From positions 22,527,501 through 22,591,500 of the forward strand of contig NC_041007.1 of NCBI RefSeq assembly GCF_004193775.1: 64,000 nt of DNA, given 5' to 3'. Numbering within the stretch: the stretch's first letter is position 1; each line of letters opens with the position of its first letter. This stretch comes from Glycine soja. Lineage: Eukaryota; Streptophyta; Magnoliopsida; Fabales; Fabaceae. This document shows positions 11,058 through 23,689 of this stretch, piece by piece. The notes below the pieces were generated by a model. It was not told the origin of the DNA and searched no databases. It saw only the letters and a program-made list of their open reading frames with translations. Both the position numbers and the translations under genes were made by a program.

Positions 11058-12740
11058 ATGGGCTCAAAACAAATCACTTTCAAAGAAGCATCTTTGAATC
11101 AACCTCCTTTGTTTGAGGGTGAACATTTTTTTTTTGGCAAAAGAGAATGAAAATATTTATTCAGTCAATTGATCTTGATGCATGGAATGCCATTGTTAAA
11201 GGTCGTTTCATTCCTAATAAAGAACTGAATGGTGAATTAGTACCTAAAGAATGAGATAGATGAAAGATGATGAGAAAAGGAAAGTGCAAGATGATCAAAA
11301 AGCCAAAAATATTTTAACTTCTGGTTTATCTTTTGATGAATTCTTTCATACTGCAAGGTGCAAAAGTGCAAAGGAAATTTGGAATATGCTTGAAGTCACT
11401 CATGAAGACACAACTGATGTGAGAAGGGCAGGAAAGCACACTCTTGTATTCGAATATGAAGCATTCCGAATGAAGAATGATGAAACCATTTCAGAACTTC
11501 AAACAAGATTCACTCATATTGTGAACCATCTCCTTGGTGTAGGAAAAACGTTTGAAGATGAAGAGATGAACATGAAAATCTTAAATTGTCTTACAAGAAC
11601 TTGGGAACTGAAGATTACAGCAATCAAGGAATCTAAGAATCTAGTTACAATGACGATGGAAGTTCTCTTGGTAAATTGCTTCCATATGAACATGAGCTGA
11701 TTCGACAATCTTATGCAGAAGAAACAGAAAAGAAAAGGAAAGGAATTCCACTGAAAGTCAACTCCTCAAAGGAGGATTACAAGGATAGTTCCAGCAGTGA
11801 GGAAGATATAGAGAATTTCAATTTGATGGTAAGGAAATTTGGAAAATTTCTCAAGAAGTCCAAAGATAGAAAATTCTCTAAATCCTCTAAGAAGATTGAG
11901 AACAACAACAATAACAACTTCACATGCTTAAATGTGGTAAGCAAGGCCATATCAAATATGAATGTCCTATCTACCTAAGAAAACATGTCAGTGATAAGAA
12001 AGGAAAGAAGGACAGAAAACAAAGAAAAGCCTACATAGCTTGAGAAGATAATGCGTCAACAACCTCTGACTCTTTTGGCAATGAAGAAATTGCAAATGTA
12101 TGCTTAATGGAAAAATCAGTGGATGACTCATCAACCATTGAAGAAAATGAGGTAAATCCTGAATTTGAAGAAGTTTTGGAAGCATTTAATGAAATGTATG
12201 AAGAAGCTCAAAGGCTTGCTGTTTTGAACAAAAAGCTGAAAAGCGATATGAAATTGCATATCACTAAATTGGCTTCAACACAAAGTGAGTTAGATAAATT
12301 GAAGTAGGTAAATAAAAAACTTGTTTCAAAATATAAAGCCACTGGTTGTGATTGTACCTCCACTTCCTTCAACATGGATGATTACAAGTCTTTGCAAAAT
12401 AAATTTGAAAATTTCAAAAAGGATCACTATGTTGAACGTATTAAGTTGCAAATTGAACTTTCCTACATTAAAAGATCTATTTGGAAAATTAAACAAAGGA
12501 AAGAGTGATCTCAATCACATGCTCAGTGTGCAAAAGCATACTACAGATAAAACCGGTTTGGGGTATAACAAGTAAACCACCTTTTCAAAGAAAACTAAGT
12601 TTGTATCCTTAAAAGGGGCGAACCCAAAAAAGTTCTCCAAAAAGAAGAACATATTGCATTCTAAGAGAAATGTAAAGACATGTCATTATTGCATGGAAAG
12701 AGGTCATACATCATACAAATGCTATGTTAGGAGATTTGAT
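11058..12740 (+). pseudogene. Element A gag (Copia), broken
   Basis: The ATG at 11058 follows the primer site. The reading breaks in a T-run at 11128-11137 and at a stop near 11252. It resumes at 11260-11700 (UBN2-type Copia Gag, e.g. AKEIWNMLEVTHE), shifts frame to 11676-11978, then continues 12107-12306 as an acidic, probably coiled-coil segment (EEAQRLAVLNKKLKSD). Two CCHC zinc knuckles can be recognised: one near 11922-11965, crossing a frameshift, and one near 12680-12720 (CHYCMERGHTSYKC). Two knuckles separated by a coiled coil is also the layout in element S, which supports Sirevirus affinity. It can make no intact Gag. Confidence 0.82.
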
Positions 12741-12839
12741 ATTCTAAGAGGCAAATGTATTTGGATTCTAAAAGATTTACTTGTAAAGATTAACCCATTG
12801 GACCTAACTTAAATTGGGTACAACCTCTCTCTAATTGAT

Positions 12840-15085
12840 TTTGTCTTGTAGGCGTGCCTAAAAACAAGGGATACACTATGGTACTTGGATTGTGGCTGCT
12901 CTTGGCACATGATGGGTGACAAGTCCAAACTCACTGACTTTGTGTCAAAAGAAGGAGGATATGTCACTTTTGTAGACAACAATAAAGGAAAGATAATGAG
13001 AGAAGTAAATATTGGAAATCAGTACACAACACAAATAAAGAATGTTCTATATGTAGATGGGCTAAAGCATAACCTCTTGAGCATTAGTCAACTATGTGAC
13101 AAAGGCTTCAAAATTGAATTCAACAAGAATTGCAGTGTTATTAGTGAAGCTATGTCTGGTGAGGTTGTCCATATTGGCAAGAGAATAGGTAATATCTATA
13201 TGTTAAACATTGAACATGCATCATTTCATGAGCTGAGTTGTTGGGTAAGTAAGATAGATGATTCTTGGTTGTGGCATCGTAGGACTGCTCACATAAACAT
13301 GCATCTTCTTAATCATCTAGTTAGGAAAGACTTAGTAATTGGTCTTCCAAAACTCAAGTTTGAGAAATATAAATTGTGTGAAGCTTGTCAAAAAGGGAAG
13401 CAAGTTAAAAACTCTTTTGAAAGTAAAAAAATTGTTTCTACTTCAAAACCCCTTGAACTACTTCACATTGATCTATTTGGTCCCTCTAGAACAATGAGTT
13501 TGGGTGGTAATTACTATGGCTTAGTTATAGTAGATGATTACTCAAGGCTCATATGGACTTTGTTTTAACCAAAAATGAAGCTTTTGGTGCTTTTTAAAAA
13601 CTTGCCAAGGTGATTCAAAATGAAAAAGGTCTCAACATTGTTTCACTTAGAAGTGATCATAGAGGTGAATTTCAAAATGAGTCTTTTGAAAACTTTTGTG
13701 GAGAAAATGGAATTCACCATAATTTTTCTGCCCCAAGAACACCCCAACAGAATGGTTTTGTGGAGAGGAAAAATAGATCCCTTGAAGAAGGTTGAAGAAC
13801 CCTTCTAAATGAAATAAGGTTACCTAAGTACTTTTGGGCTAATGCTATACATACTATTTGCTACACCTTGAACAGAGTACTTATTAGACCTATTTTGAAG
13901 AAAAATCCTTATGAACTATATAAAGGAAGAAAACTGAATATTTCTCACCTGAGAGTTTTTTGTTGCAAATGTTTTGTTTTAAACAATGCTAAAGACTCTC
14001 TTAGAAAATTTGACGCAAAGCCTGATGAGGCTAATTTTCTTAGTTATTCATTGCGTAGTAAAGCATATAGAGTATTCAATAAAAGCACACTAAGTGTTGA
14101 AGAATCTATTCATGTAGTTTGTGATGAAACTAACTTTGTTGTTCAAGATAATTATTTAGAAGAAGATGCAGGTTTTCAGGAAAAGGATTTTGCTCTCGAA
14201 GATGACATTAGGTTTAAAGAGCTTGAGCAAAGCAAAGAAATCTTTATGAAAATGCCTAAAGAATGGAGAATTCAGAAAGACCTCTCCTTGGATAACATAA
14301 TTGGAGAAATCACAAAGGGTGTCTCTACTCGTTCTAGACTCAAGGTTTTGTGTAACAACATGGCTTTTGTTTCTCAAGTTGAACTAGGAAACATCGATGA
14401 AGCTTTGTGTGATGAAAATTGGTTGACGGCAATGCATGAAGAGCTAAATCGGTTTAAGAGAAATGAAGTGTGGGACTTAGTTCCTAAACCAACCTTTCAC
14501 TAGTCAATTGGAACCAAGTGGGTGTTTCGAAATAAACTTGACGAATCTGGCATCATAGTGAGGAATAAAGCAAGATTGGTATCAAAAGGTTACAACCAAG
14601 AAGAAGGAATCGACTATGATGAAACCTACCCTCCAGTTGCAAGTTAGAAGCCATAAGACTAATGCTTGCATTTGCATGTATCATGAATTTTAGACTTTTT
14701 CATATGGATGTGAAGAGCCCCTTCCTCAATGGTCTCATTGAAGAAGAAGTGCATATAGATAAACCACCAAAATTTGTGGACTACGAACATCCCAACCATG
14801 TCTATAGACTGAAAAAGGCTTTGTATGGTTTGAAGCAAACACCAAGGTCATGGTATGATAGATTGAGTAGTTTTCCAATTGAGCAATCTTTTACTAGAGG
14901 TTAAGTTGACAAAACATTGTTATTAAGAAAGTAAACAGTGAGTTGTTAATTGTTCGAATATATGTTGATGATATTAAATTTGGTGCTACTAATGAAATTT
15001 TGTGTAAGGAATTTTCCAGTTGTATGCAAAAAGAATTTGAGATGCTTATAATGGGAGAGTTGAACTTCTTTCTTGGACTCCAAGT
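12840..15085 (+). pseudogene. Element A pol, 5' part: protease, integrase, RT
   Basis: The protease region has D-C-G (LDCGCSWHMMG, near 12885) where Copia proteases have D-S-G. GAG-pre-integrase with an HHCC zinc site (LWHRRTAH ... LCEACQKGK) runs to about 13400. Integrase core motifs HIDLFGP, RSDHRGEF and QQNGFVERKN span 13465-13775, with a stop/frameshift near 13567 between them. The RT N-terminal part ([14 protein letters not shown]) starts at 14512, shifts frame near 14640, continues to [15 protein letters not shown] (near 14860) and reaches YVDDIKFG near 14962 in yet another frame. At 15085 the frame is cut by the solo LTR and resumes at 17633. Confidence 0.87.
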
Positions 15086-17627
15086 TGTAGCATTCTATTT
15101 TTCATAAGCTAATTTAAAAAGGATTGTTAATTATAAATAAATAGAGTTTTAGAAAAATGATGAGTTTTCTTTATAATTAAATAAATAAGGAGATATAACT
15201 TTATTAATTAAAATAATGGTTTGAGAGAAAATAAAAATGATATTTTATTTATTCGTTTGATAGAGAATAAAATATAGTTTGTTTTTATAAATTAATAAAC
15301 AAAGAAAAATAAATTAAATAATAAGTGGTAGGTACCCTAGCTATGAATAGAACGTGTTAGGTCAGTTTTCACACTGACGATGTCTCCTCTTTCTCTCAAT
15401 TTCGTTTTCCCTTCTTCTCCTCCCAAAACTCTCTCTTTTCCTGCAGACCACCAAACCTGTCTCATAAAAAGGACAATGTCGGACTTATTCACCATTGGAT
15501 TATCGTGAAATTTAAACACCAGGTTCGCAACTCAATTATGAGCATTCCTATCGTTGGGAATTTTGAATGGATGTCTGAGCTGAGAGAAAAGCCCTTTTTA
15601 TCGCAATTTTTTCTTTCCCGCAGAAACCCAGAACTATCTCAGTAAAACTATGATTCCGGATTCGTTAACCGTTGGATTGTCGTGAAATTTTGATACGTGT
15701 TTCACGGTTCAATTTTGTACGTTTTCGCCGTTGGTATTTGCAAACTAATATCCACGGAGGGAGAAAATGGAATCACATGAAGAAGATAGTGGAATAAAGG
15801 CTTCAATCTGTTCTCCTTCTCTCTAACGTTTGGGAATCCTAACAGAGCAACCGAAGGAGGAGCTCTAGAGAGCACTAGAAACGTCACAATTGATAACGGA
15901 GAACGGTTGAGTGACTACATCGAGGTAAGGGATGATTTTATCGCAATTGGGGTTAGAATGAACATGTGTAGGGATCCTTAGAAAATTAAATTGAGTTTAT
16001 TTTGGGATGTTTATTAAATTATAATTTTTCCTTTATTATTATAAATACAATATTAATGTCATGATGCAAATTGGTTGATAAAATTGAGTGATCTTGGTGT
16101 TTTTATTTTTTTATATCTATGATTTTGATTAATTGATTTTGGTATAATTGTGTGAAATTATTTAAGGGGTTTTACTCCCAATGTTGTGATAAACTTTTTG
16201 TATAAATTGTTATATTGAGATTATGAAATGGTGATTCAAATTGTGATTATGTGATAATTTGAACCTGTGATTAATGGTGAAATAGATGTGTATTGAGATG
16301 TGTGTATTGAGCTATGAGCTATGAACTGTGCAATCACACAATTGTAAGACCCTTTAAGGGCGATGAGTATTGTAATGGGATCCACTGTGGGAACACGAGT
16401 TAAAATGATTTTGAAAATAATTGAGTAGTTATGTGTATTGCATAGTTCATAGGTAAAGTGTATATGATTCATGAGGTGTGATAACGTATTAATTGAGATT
16501 ATACCATTGTGATTGAGATCGAGTGTATGTGATAAATTATGTATGTATGCGATTGAGATGTTGTGTGCATTGAGTTGTGAACTATGAATTGTACAATCAC
16601 ACAACTATAAGACCCTTTAAGGGCGATGAGTTAATGCTAATTCCCTTTAAGGGCGACAAGTTAATGCTAAGACCCTTTAAGGGCGACGAGATAAACTATT
16701 TGAGAAAAATTGAGGAGTCATGTGTTTTGTACAGTTCATAAATAGAGTCTGTGTGCTAAAATGTTTTATGGGTTGGACCTGAATCAGGAGGGAGAGGCCC
16801 TGATGGACTCTTCGAAGTATAGGCCTTGGGGGTCACCCGGTTTGAGTGCTCCTTTAAGCTTATGTTGATCCCATATGGTTGGATCATTCTCGCAAAACAC
16901 TGTGACCCTGACTTACTAGTGTGTGGTTTGTCTTGTCATGTACTCCTAGGCGCCCGATGTGGTTTTTCACTGACATGGTATCACATTGCATATAGGATTG
17001 AGTCTTAGTGTATATGTTTCATAACGCTTGTGCATTGATCGATATTGATTGACTTGATGATATTGTGTTTTGATTCTTGAGTACGTGAATGTTGTGAAAA
17101 TGAATGAAATGTGTTGTGTTGTGATGTGATGTTGGACGACAAAATGGCAAAATGACGTGAACTATGTTTAAGTAAGTTTTAGTTTGTTTATATGATATTT
17201 ATACCTACATGTTATCTTGTTTCTCTCCATTAGTTAGGAATATGATAACCCACTCCCTATGTGCTATTTGTGTTTGGATCCTGTGATGATCTTGAACTTT
17301 GTGTTTGGGGGAGCAGATGACTAGGTGAATTGCTTTAAGGAACCTTGTGCTGAAGGACGTTAGGACACAATGCTCTGATAAGATGTGACATTGGGACATA
17401 AGTTTTTATATTGATTGTATGATGTTAGTCTATTTTATTTTACCTCACTGATTTAACAAAATATTTTTGTAAATTTTGATAGCCTTAATTTGAGCCGAAT
17501 ATATTTTTAATAAGTTTTAATTGATAATAATGAAGTGAATGTGAACCTTTTATCCACGTGAATTTGTTTACCAATATTTTTATATATTTTATTTATTTAT
17601 ATGTATGTCAGGATAGAGGGTGTCACA
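15086..17627 (+). mobile_element. Long solo LTR (about 2.5 kb) inside pol of element A
   Basis: Begins TGTAGCATTC and ends GGTGTCACA, with target duplication CAAGT at 15081-15085 and 17628-17632. Excising it joins the two halves of the Copia RT region, which fixes the boundaries. The interior is non-coding. It contains four copies of the palindrome CCCTTTAAGGG (16350, 16613, 16643, 16673), each followed by CGA, and repeated ACAATCACACAA phrases. Its length and motifs suggest a Ty3/gypsy LTR, but the family is not identified. Strand is nominal, because orientation was not proven. Confidence 0.88.
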
Positions 17628-18314
17628 CAAGTCAAGCAGATGAAACATGGAACCTTCCATAGTCAAACCAAATATTGTATAGAACTCATTAAGAAGTTCG
17701 GTATGAAAAAATACAAAGAAACATCCACTCCAATGGCGACTTCAACCTACCTTGACTTAGATGAGAAAGGTAAATCAGTGGATGAGTCAAGATATAGAGG
17801 TATGATTGGATCACTTCTCTACTTAACTGCAAGTAGACTAGATATCATGCTAAGTGTTTGCTTATGTGTAAGATATCAGGCCAATCCTAAGGAATCTCAC
17901 TTAACAACCGTTAAAAGGATCATTAAGTAACTTAAAGTCACAACCAATGCAGGTTTATGGTATCCTAAAAGGTACCTCCTTAAATCTAACAAGCTTTTCA
18001 TATTCTAATTTTGCAAGTTTCAAATTAGATAGAAAAAGCACAAGTGGGACATGCCACCTATTAGGAAGCTCTCTAGTGTCTTGGAATTGCAAGAAACAAA
18101 CTTGTGTAGCACTTTCCACTACAGAAGCTGAGCAAACACATAGAAATAAGGCATCATTTTCTTAGAGATCATGTGTTAAAAGGTGATTGCTGCATTCAGT
18201 TCATAGATAGTGAGCATCAACTAGCAAACATATTCACTAAACCACTTGCTAGAGATAAGTTCTTCTTCATTAGAAATGAACTAGACATATTAGATGGATC
18301 TAGCATAGAATGAC
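17628..18314 (+). pseudogene. Element A pol, 3' part: RT end and RNase H
   Basis: It continues the Copia pol after the solo LTR. The RT connection reads [14 protein letters not shown] near 17795-17850. The RNase H motifs DRKSTSGTC (18018-18045) and ALSTTEAE (18109-18132) follow in shifted frames. The conserved tail phrase FTKPL...FFIRNEL is in-frame near 18233-18280, and the TGA is at 18312. A frameshift or deletion after TTEAE removes part of RNase H. The downstream region leads to the env-like ORF. Confidence 0.85.
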
Positions 18315-18465
18315 ATTTTGTTTAATGCAAATTGTCTGTTGCATATTGCTATCCATATCACTTGATCACTCTTGATGTGTCTTAGTTTATTGATTTATGC
18401 GTTTACTCATTTGTTTTTCAAAAAATCACATGTTTTCCTTGGTTATTTCATGATTTCTCTCTGTT

Positions 18466-18975
18466 TTAATCGATCATTCTTCGTTTTAATCAATTACTAT
18501 GTGTTAGTTGTATGATTAGTTTTTTTAAAAAAATATTTTAATATATTACATCATGATTTAATTGATTACCATTGCTTGGTATGTATTTTCAGTTTTGAAA
18601 ATCTTCTATTTTAATCGATTACCCTATGTTTTAATCGATTAGTGTTTTTAATGTTTGTGGTGTTTTTGGTTAAAACTGTTTATTTTAATCGATTACCTAT
18701 CTGCTTAATCGATTACATGCCTATAAGTATGAGTTCAATATGGATTTCGTTCTGTTTCAATCGATTATTAAATGTTTTAATCAATTACCATGGCCTCAGG
18801 GGGAGTTTTTTTGGCATATTTGATTACGCCTGCGTTTTAATCCATTACTTGCGTGTCTGTTGCTTGTAATCCGTTACATTTCTTCATCTTCACCTCATCA
18901 AAACCTCGATTACTCCAACATTTTCTCTCGCCACCTACCTCAGCCAACCGGAATGTCATTATCTCTCTATAAAAG
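18466..18975 (+). promoter_or_regulatory. Putative internal promoter of element A env-like ORF
   Basis: A spacer of about 760 bp separates pol (ends 18314) from the env-like ATG (19079). It holds palindromic decamers of the type TAATCGATTA, several in pairs exactly 20 bp apart (18612/18632, 18686/18706, 18758/18778), plus degenerate ones near 18468, 18487, 18559, 18817, 18838 and 18867. A TATA box, TATAAAAG, lies at 18968-18975, about 105 bp before the ATG. The same organisation (phased decamers then TATA) is found in the LTR U3 regions and before the env-like ORF of element B. The promoter role is inferred. Confidence 0.55.
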
Positions 18976-19078
18976 ACAACCCTATCCTCTTCTCACTCAC
19001 ACCAACACCTCTTCTAATCACCTATTTTTGAAACCCTAACTTTCTTCTACCACTAAACCCTCTGTTTCTCTTCTGAAG

Positions 19079-19577
19079 ATGGCTAGCAACCCCTCCAAAG
19101 CTCATAAGAAGGCCAAGTCCTCCAAGAGAAAGCAAGGAGAGTGCTCTCAGTCTGCTCTCAACATGCTTGATACATGGTTCATAGACAAGAATAAGAAGAA
19201 CGACTTCAAGATGATATACGCAGTGAAGAATGTGAGAATACCCAAGTTTTTTGGACTTGGAGTGATTTTCTCAACAAGGATTTAACTTCCCTAATCTACT
19301 CGAAGCATAAGGTCAGTCCAAGCTTGTGCAGATGAAAGGAACTTTCTACCCGAGCTGGTGAAAGTCTTTTATACTTGTGCCCATGCCGATATGGAAGGTA
19401 ATGTATTTTCTACTATTAATGGCATAGAAATGGTTATCGATGCTGCAGTTTGGAAGGCAGTAGTAGGATTGGACATGGGTGGAGTCCACAAGTTTGAAGA
19501 ATTTGCTAATGGTTACAACAAGATGCAGACTTACAGAAGTATTCTCCTTGACCCAACAACTAATTTGAGGAATTTCC
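19079..19577 (+). pseudogene. Env-like/plant-transposon-domain ORF of element A, truncated
   Basis: ATG 19079 opens a product starting MASNPSKAHKKAKSSKRKQG, a basic, nuclear-localisation-like N-terminus without a signal peptide. The frame breaks near 19285 and continues as MKVFYTCAHADMEG (19358 on), ending where the minus-strand LTR inserts at 19578. The sequence closely parallels the minus-strand copy at 24375-25452 (e.g. NGYNKMQTYRSILLDPT against DGYNKMQTYRGMLLDPT). Sireviruses carry such a third ORF after pol; its function is unknown despite the name env-like. I see no transmembrane segment. Confidence 0.7.
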
Positions 19578-20649
19578 TGTTGGACAAGTGGCCTCAATAA
19601 CTTAAGAGGAGGGTGAATTAAGTTTCACAATTTTCCTACTAACAAGCTTTAACCCCCCTTTTAAATGATAGGCTTAGAATGCAGAAGAAGAAGAAGAAGA
19701 AGAAGAAGAAGAAGAAGAAAAAGCAATCAATTTAACAATATTCTTTTAAATGCGTAAGATAAAATTGATTGCAATAAAATAAATGAGATAAGGGACGAGA
19801 GAAATGCAAACTCGATTTATACTGGTTCGGCCACTTCTCGTGCCTACGTCTAGTCCTCAAGCAACCCACTTGAGATTTTCACTAACTTTGTAAAAAACCT
19901 TTTAACAACTTCTGAACACCCAAGGAATCCCTTTCCCTTGTGTTCAGGAAAATCACAATTCAAGAGACAACCAGTCTCTTGATTACAACTTACTTTCTGA
20001 GATGAACATAAAGATTTCTCTCCTTTAGAGTAGATAATACAATTTGATGTTCCTAGATGAAATCTCAATAGATTTGCAAGTGTTTGCCCAAGAGTTGTTG
20101 AGAGAGTATTTGAAAATGAAGTTCTCTTAGAATATCTCTCTCTTGCTTTTTGAAGTCATACACACATATATATAGGCCCTTCGTATCTTTTCAAAATGGT
20201 TTGAAGAGATGTGTCTTTTCAAAAACTTTTTTCTGAAATTCTTCACTGGTAATCAATTATAGGTTTCTGGTAATCGATTACACAATTATATTTTGAAGGG
20301 TCATGACTTTCAAATTGAATTTCAAGAGTTCCGTTGCTGGTAATCGCTTACACATCAATGGTAATCAATTACAACTTTCAAAATTCAAATTTCAAACCTT
20401 TTTAAGAAGCTGATTTGTAAACTTGTCTTCTAGTAATCGATTACCAGTGCCTTGATATGTTGGAAACAATGTGTTATGAGGCAAAAGCTGATCTTGAATG
20501 AATCTTGAAGCAATGCTTGTTTGTTGAAGCAACCTTGTATTAATCTTGAAGTAATGCTTAACCTTTGAATGTTTGTTGAAGTAATCTTGAAAGCAACCTT
20601 GTTTGATTATTCTTTGGCATCATCAAAATCATGTATTCATATATTCACA
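19578..20649 (-). mobile_element. 3' LTR of minus-strand Sirevirus fragment C
   Basis: On the plus strand it begins TGTTGGACAAGTGGCCTCA and ends ATATTCACA. In sense it runs TGTGAATA ... GTCCAACA, directly preceded by the polypurine tract AAAAAGGGGAGAA. U3 has phased decamers at 20250/20271 and 20341/20362 plus a single one at 20434. The TATA is a (TA)n stretch near 20168-20176. It belongs to the same broad family as the LTR at 45673. A GAA/AAG microsatellite at about 19682-19721 lies inside it. The insertion truncated the env-like ORF of element A. Confidence 0.83.
19682..19721. repeat. (GAA)n microsatellite
   Basis: About twelve tandem GAA triplets inside the LTR of fragment C; in sense this is a TTC run near the LTR 3' end. 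Confidence 0.9.
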
Positions 20650-20835
20650 TTCTCCCCTTTTTGATGATGACAATCATTATCAAGTAAATTCTTTTTTGAC
20701 ATCATCAAAACCTGCATGATTCATATTCTCGCCCTTTTTGATGATGACAATCATTATCAAGCAAATTCTTTTTGACATCATCAAAACCTGCATGACTCAC
20801 ATTCTCCCCCTTTTTGATGATGACAACCATCTGTA
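20649..20835 (-). repeat. Three tandem polypurine-tract units of fragment C
   Basis: About three tandem units of ~75 bp, each containing CTCCCCTTTTTGATGATGAC or a variant, then ATCATTATCAAG and GACATCATCAAAACCTGCATGA. In sense each begins with an AAAAAGGGG(G)AGA-type polypurine tract. Repeated polypurine tracts before the 3' LTR are a known Sirevirus trait. 20836-21530 then holds A/C-rich sequence with irregular CAATCATCAAA repeats and no gene. Confidence 0.75.
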
Positions 20836-21529
20836 GGTTAGGAGCAACAAAAAAATATCTATCTGTATGGTTTACACCCCCGTGATTTTACAATAATTGC
20901 TTATATGAAATAATTGAAGATTGCATATATTTCATAAAAAAACTGTCTCATATACCCTTACTGTCTTATCTTTTATCTATCTCTCCCTCCTTTGTCAACA
21001 TCAAAAACAAATCATGAGCAGAGAGGAGAAAAAAATTCAACAATTTATAATGAATTAAAAAAGTAGAGCATGCCATACCGTTTAAAGTACCATTTCTTGG
21101 CCCAAAAGAAGATGTTACCGCTTGTTTGAATGTATGAGAATCAAATGATATCAAAAAGCCTTAAAACTAACTATTACATATTCAGTATAAATAATCAAAA
21201 TATATAATAATAAAAAACAATCATCAAAAGTAATCAATAACCAACATAACTCTCAAACACAATCATCAAAGACAATCAAAACTCAATCAAAAAACAATCA
21301 TCAAAAGCAATCATCAAAGACAATCAACATAACTCTCAAACACAATCATAAAAAACTATCAAAACTCCATCAAAAGCAATCATCAAAGACAATCAACATA
21401 ACTATCAATTATAATCATCAAGGACAATCAAAACTCAAGCAGAAAACAAGCATCAAAACTCAATCAAAAGTTAACAATCATAGGCATAAATAATAAAAAA
21501 TAAACAAACATTAAAATCCTCTTGTAGGA

Positions 21530-21755
21530 TAAATGGCCTTTATCTCATAATTGATGAATACTTAATAAACTATGCTTAAGATCATCAATAAGTAAAGCAT
21601 TTTCTATGGAGGTAGAGGGATTTGTACCTATTTTTCCAACTGCAACAATTTTACCTTTGTTTGTTATCTCCATAGATCACATATTCACTATCTTTGGGAG
21701 AAATATGAATAAACTTTGATGCATCTCCCGCCATATGTTTGGAGCAACCGCTATT
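21530..21755 (-). pseudogene. Copia protease/GAG-pre-integrase fragment (fragment C)
   Basis: Minus-strand translation gives SGCSKHMAGDASKFIHISPK, the Copia protease downstream region, then broken frames ending near a relic of LLSISQLCDKG. It is truncated on the right where the dispersed repeat begins near 21756. With the LTR to the left but no RT/RNase H between them, fragment C has a large internal deletion. Confidence 0.65.
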
Positions 21756-21835
21756 ACTGTATTAACCGTTATTTTTTCCTTTTATCCAAATTGCTTGGTT
21801 CTTTTTTTCTAATTTTGTTTCAGATGTCTAGAAAA

Positions 21836-22318
21836 TTGAGTAAAACTTTTAGCTCAATTTGTGTTTGCTTATGCTCAATTATCCTGAATAACACAATTTA
21901 AGAGAGCTTAAGACTTATTTTGATTCACAAATCCAGCCACAACTCATCACCACAACTCAACTTCATCATAGGCATCATGTAGGAAACTTAGAAAACAAAA
22001 AAAAGTTCAACAACAAGACTACTTCTAGGAATTGATTTAGAACATGTTATGAACTAAATAACATGCATGAATTAGACTCAAAATTCAAAATATAGGCTAA
22101 GAATGACAAGAATACATGAACAAATGTATCTAGAATTCAATCAACAAAATAAAAATTCAACACAAACTTAGAACATAATGTGACAATTATTATGACTAAA
22201 CATGACTCTAAGACAACATAGATTAAGTGATTTACACTTAGATTTTTGTGTTTTTTTTCTAATCAATATTTTGGAAGAAAATTTAGATCTAAAGGTTCAA
22301 CACAAGAAGATTATGACC
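21836..22318. repeat. Dispersed repeat, copy 2
   Basis: Same sequence family and orientation as 4753-5210. The left extension 21770-21835 matches 4530-4620, and the intervening ~130 bp of copy 1 is deleted here. It lies between fragment C and the LTR at 22330. Confidence 0.75.
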
Positions 22319-22329
22319 GAACTCCCTTG

Positions 22330-23680
22330 AGTGACATTTATATTGATTGTTATATTGAATGTTGCATCTTAATCCATATCATATCTTTTATGCATCATGC
22401 ATCATCGTGAGTAAGTGAGAAGAAAAATTTCTTTACAAGACAAAACTCCTTGTTTTAATCAATTACAACCTTATCGTAATCAATTACACAAGTTGTTTGA
22501 AGCTAGCAGAGTTATGTCTCGTATTGGTTTAATCGATTACAACTTTCTCGTAATAGATTACATAATTTTTTTGAGACAATGACTGATTTATTCAGGAGTA
22601 TCTATTTTAATCGATTACCATGAGATACAATTGATTACTTCTCTTTCTATAAGTTGTTCAGAAGTGAACAAGAACACTTTAATCAATTACTATGAGTATC
22701 TAATTGATTATAATGTTCTTGAGTTGTTTCTAGGTTTTGGAAAGAACACTTTAATTGATTTAAAAGATAATCAAATCGATTACTTCATTGAATTAATCGA
22801 TTAGGCGGTTATAACTGTTTTCTCTATAAATAACCAGCTTGTGTTCTCTTCTAAATAGATCCAAATATATCTCAAAATCTAAAAAATAAGCCTTTGAATG
22901 AGCTAAGACCACATGTTGTTATTAGTTAAAGAAAGAAGAGAAGAAAAGTGCTTAGAAGAAGTAACTCACACCTTCAAATCTTTTGATTATGAAGATATTT
23001 TGTGATAAGTGAGTTGTGTCACTTTCTTGAGTTCAAGAAGAACACCTCTTCAGTCAATTAAGGTTTTGCGGAAAGGATTGATCAGGTTGTGTCTATCTTT
23101 GCTCTTGGTTTTCATGTATGGTTTTACACATCTTTTTGTTTGTGCATGAATTGCTTAGGGCATGCTAGAATAGGTGTTTCTAGTTTGGGCCAAGAGTAGG
23201 GTTCTCTTAGGCTTTTATTCACAAAGAACCCTAGTGTTGGGTGCCTAAGTCTTTTTTTTTTGGGTGGGAATTGTAGATTGGTTGTGATTGCTTGTATGGA
23301 TTCTTTATGCATAATGGAAATCTAATTCTGGTTTTGGATTAGATAACCGAATTAGCTTCTCTAGTGATAGAGAGTGAACCAGTATAAAAAGGTTGTGTAT
23401 TTCTTCTCTTGATCTGATCTTTATCTCTCATTCAAGTATTGATCAATTTTCAAAAAGGTTCAAGAAAATATCTTTGTGAAAGAAATAACTCAAATAAAGG
23501 ATCTTGTGCAAAGGGTGGATTGATTAAGTATTGATTGAATTTGATTTATGAAAAGTTTTGTGATACGATCAGTACAAAAAATGTTTTTTTGTAACTCTGG
23601 TTTTAAAAGTTTGTTTTGTTTTGAAAACCAATTCACCCCCCTCTTAGTTCGTTGAGTACCATCATCTTTTTTTTAAAAGT
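22330..23680 (+). mobile_element. LTR of element-A family, likely its 3' LTR
   Basis: Same orientation as, and alignable with, the LTR at 9850-11003 (shared AGTTGTTCAGAAGTGAACAA, CTCTATAAATAACCAGC and CACCCCCCTCTT). Phased decamers occur at 22456/22477, 22530/22551, 22608/22628 and 22680/22701. The right end reads GTACCATCATC followed by a T-run; the 5' edge near 22320-22340 is approximate. Considerable divergence from the first LTR implies an old insertion or a separate copy. Confidence 0.75.
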
Positions 23681-23689
23681 TACTTAAAA

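Noticed and set aside
20831..21500. CAATCATCAAA-rich stretch resembling a regularly spaced array
   Set aside because: Spacing and sequence are irregular, with no conserved repeat/spacer structure. It is a low-complexity A/C-rich tract in the 3' region of a retroelement, not a CRISPR-like array.
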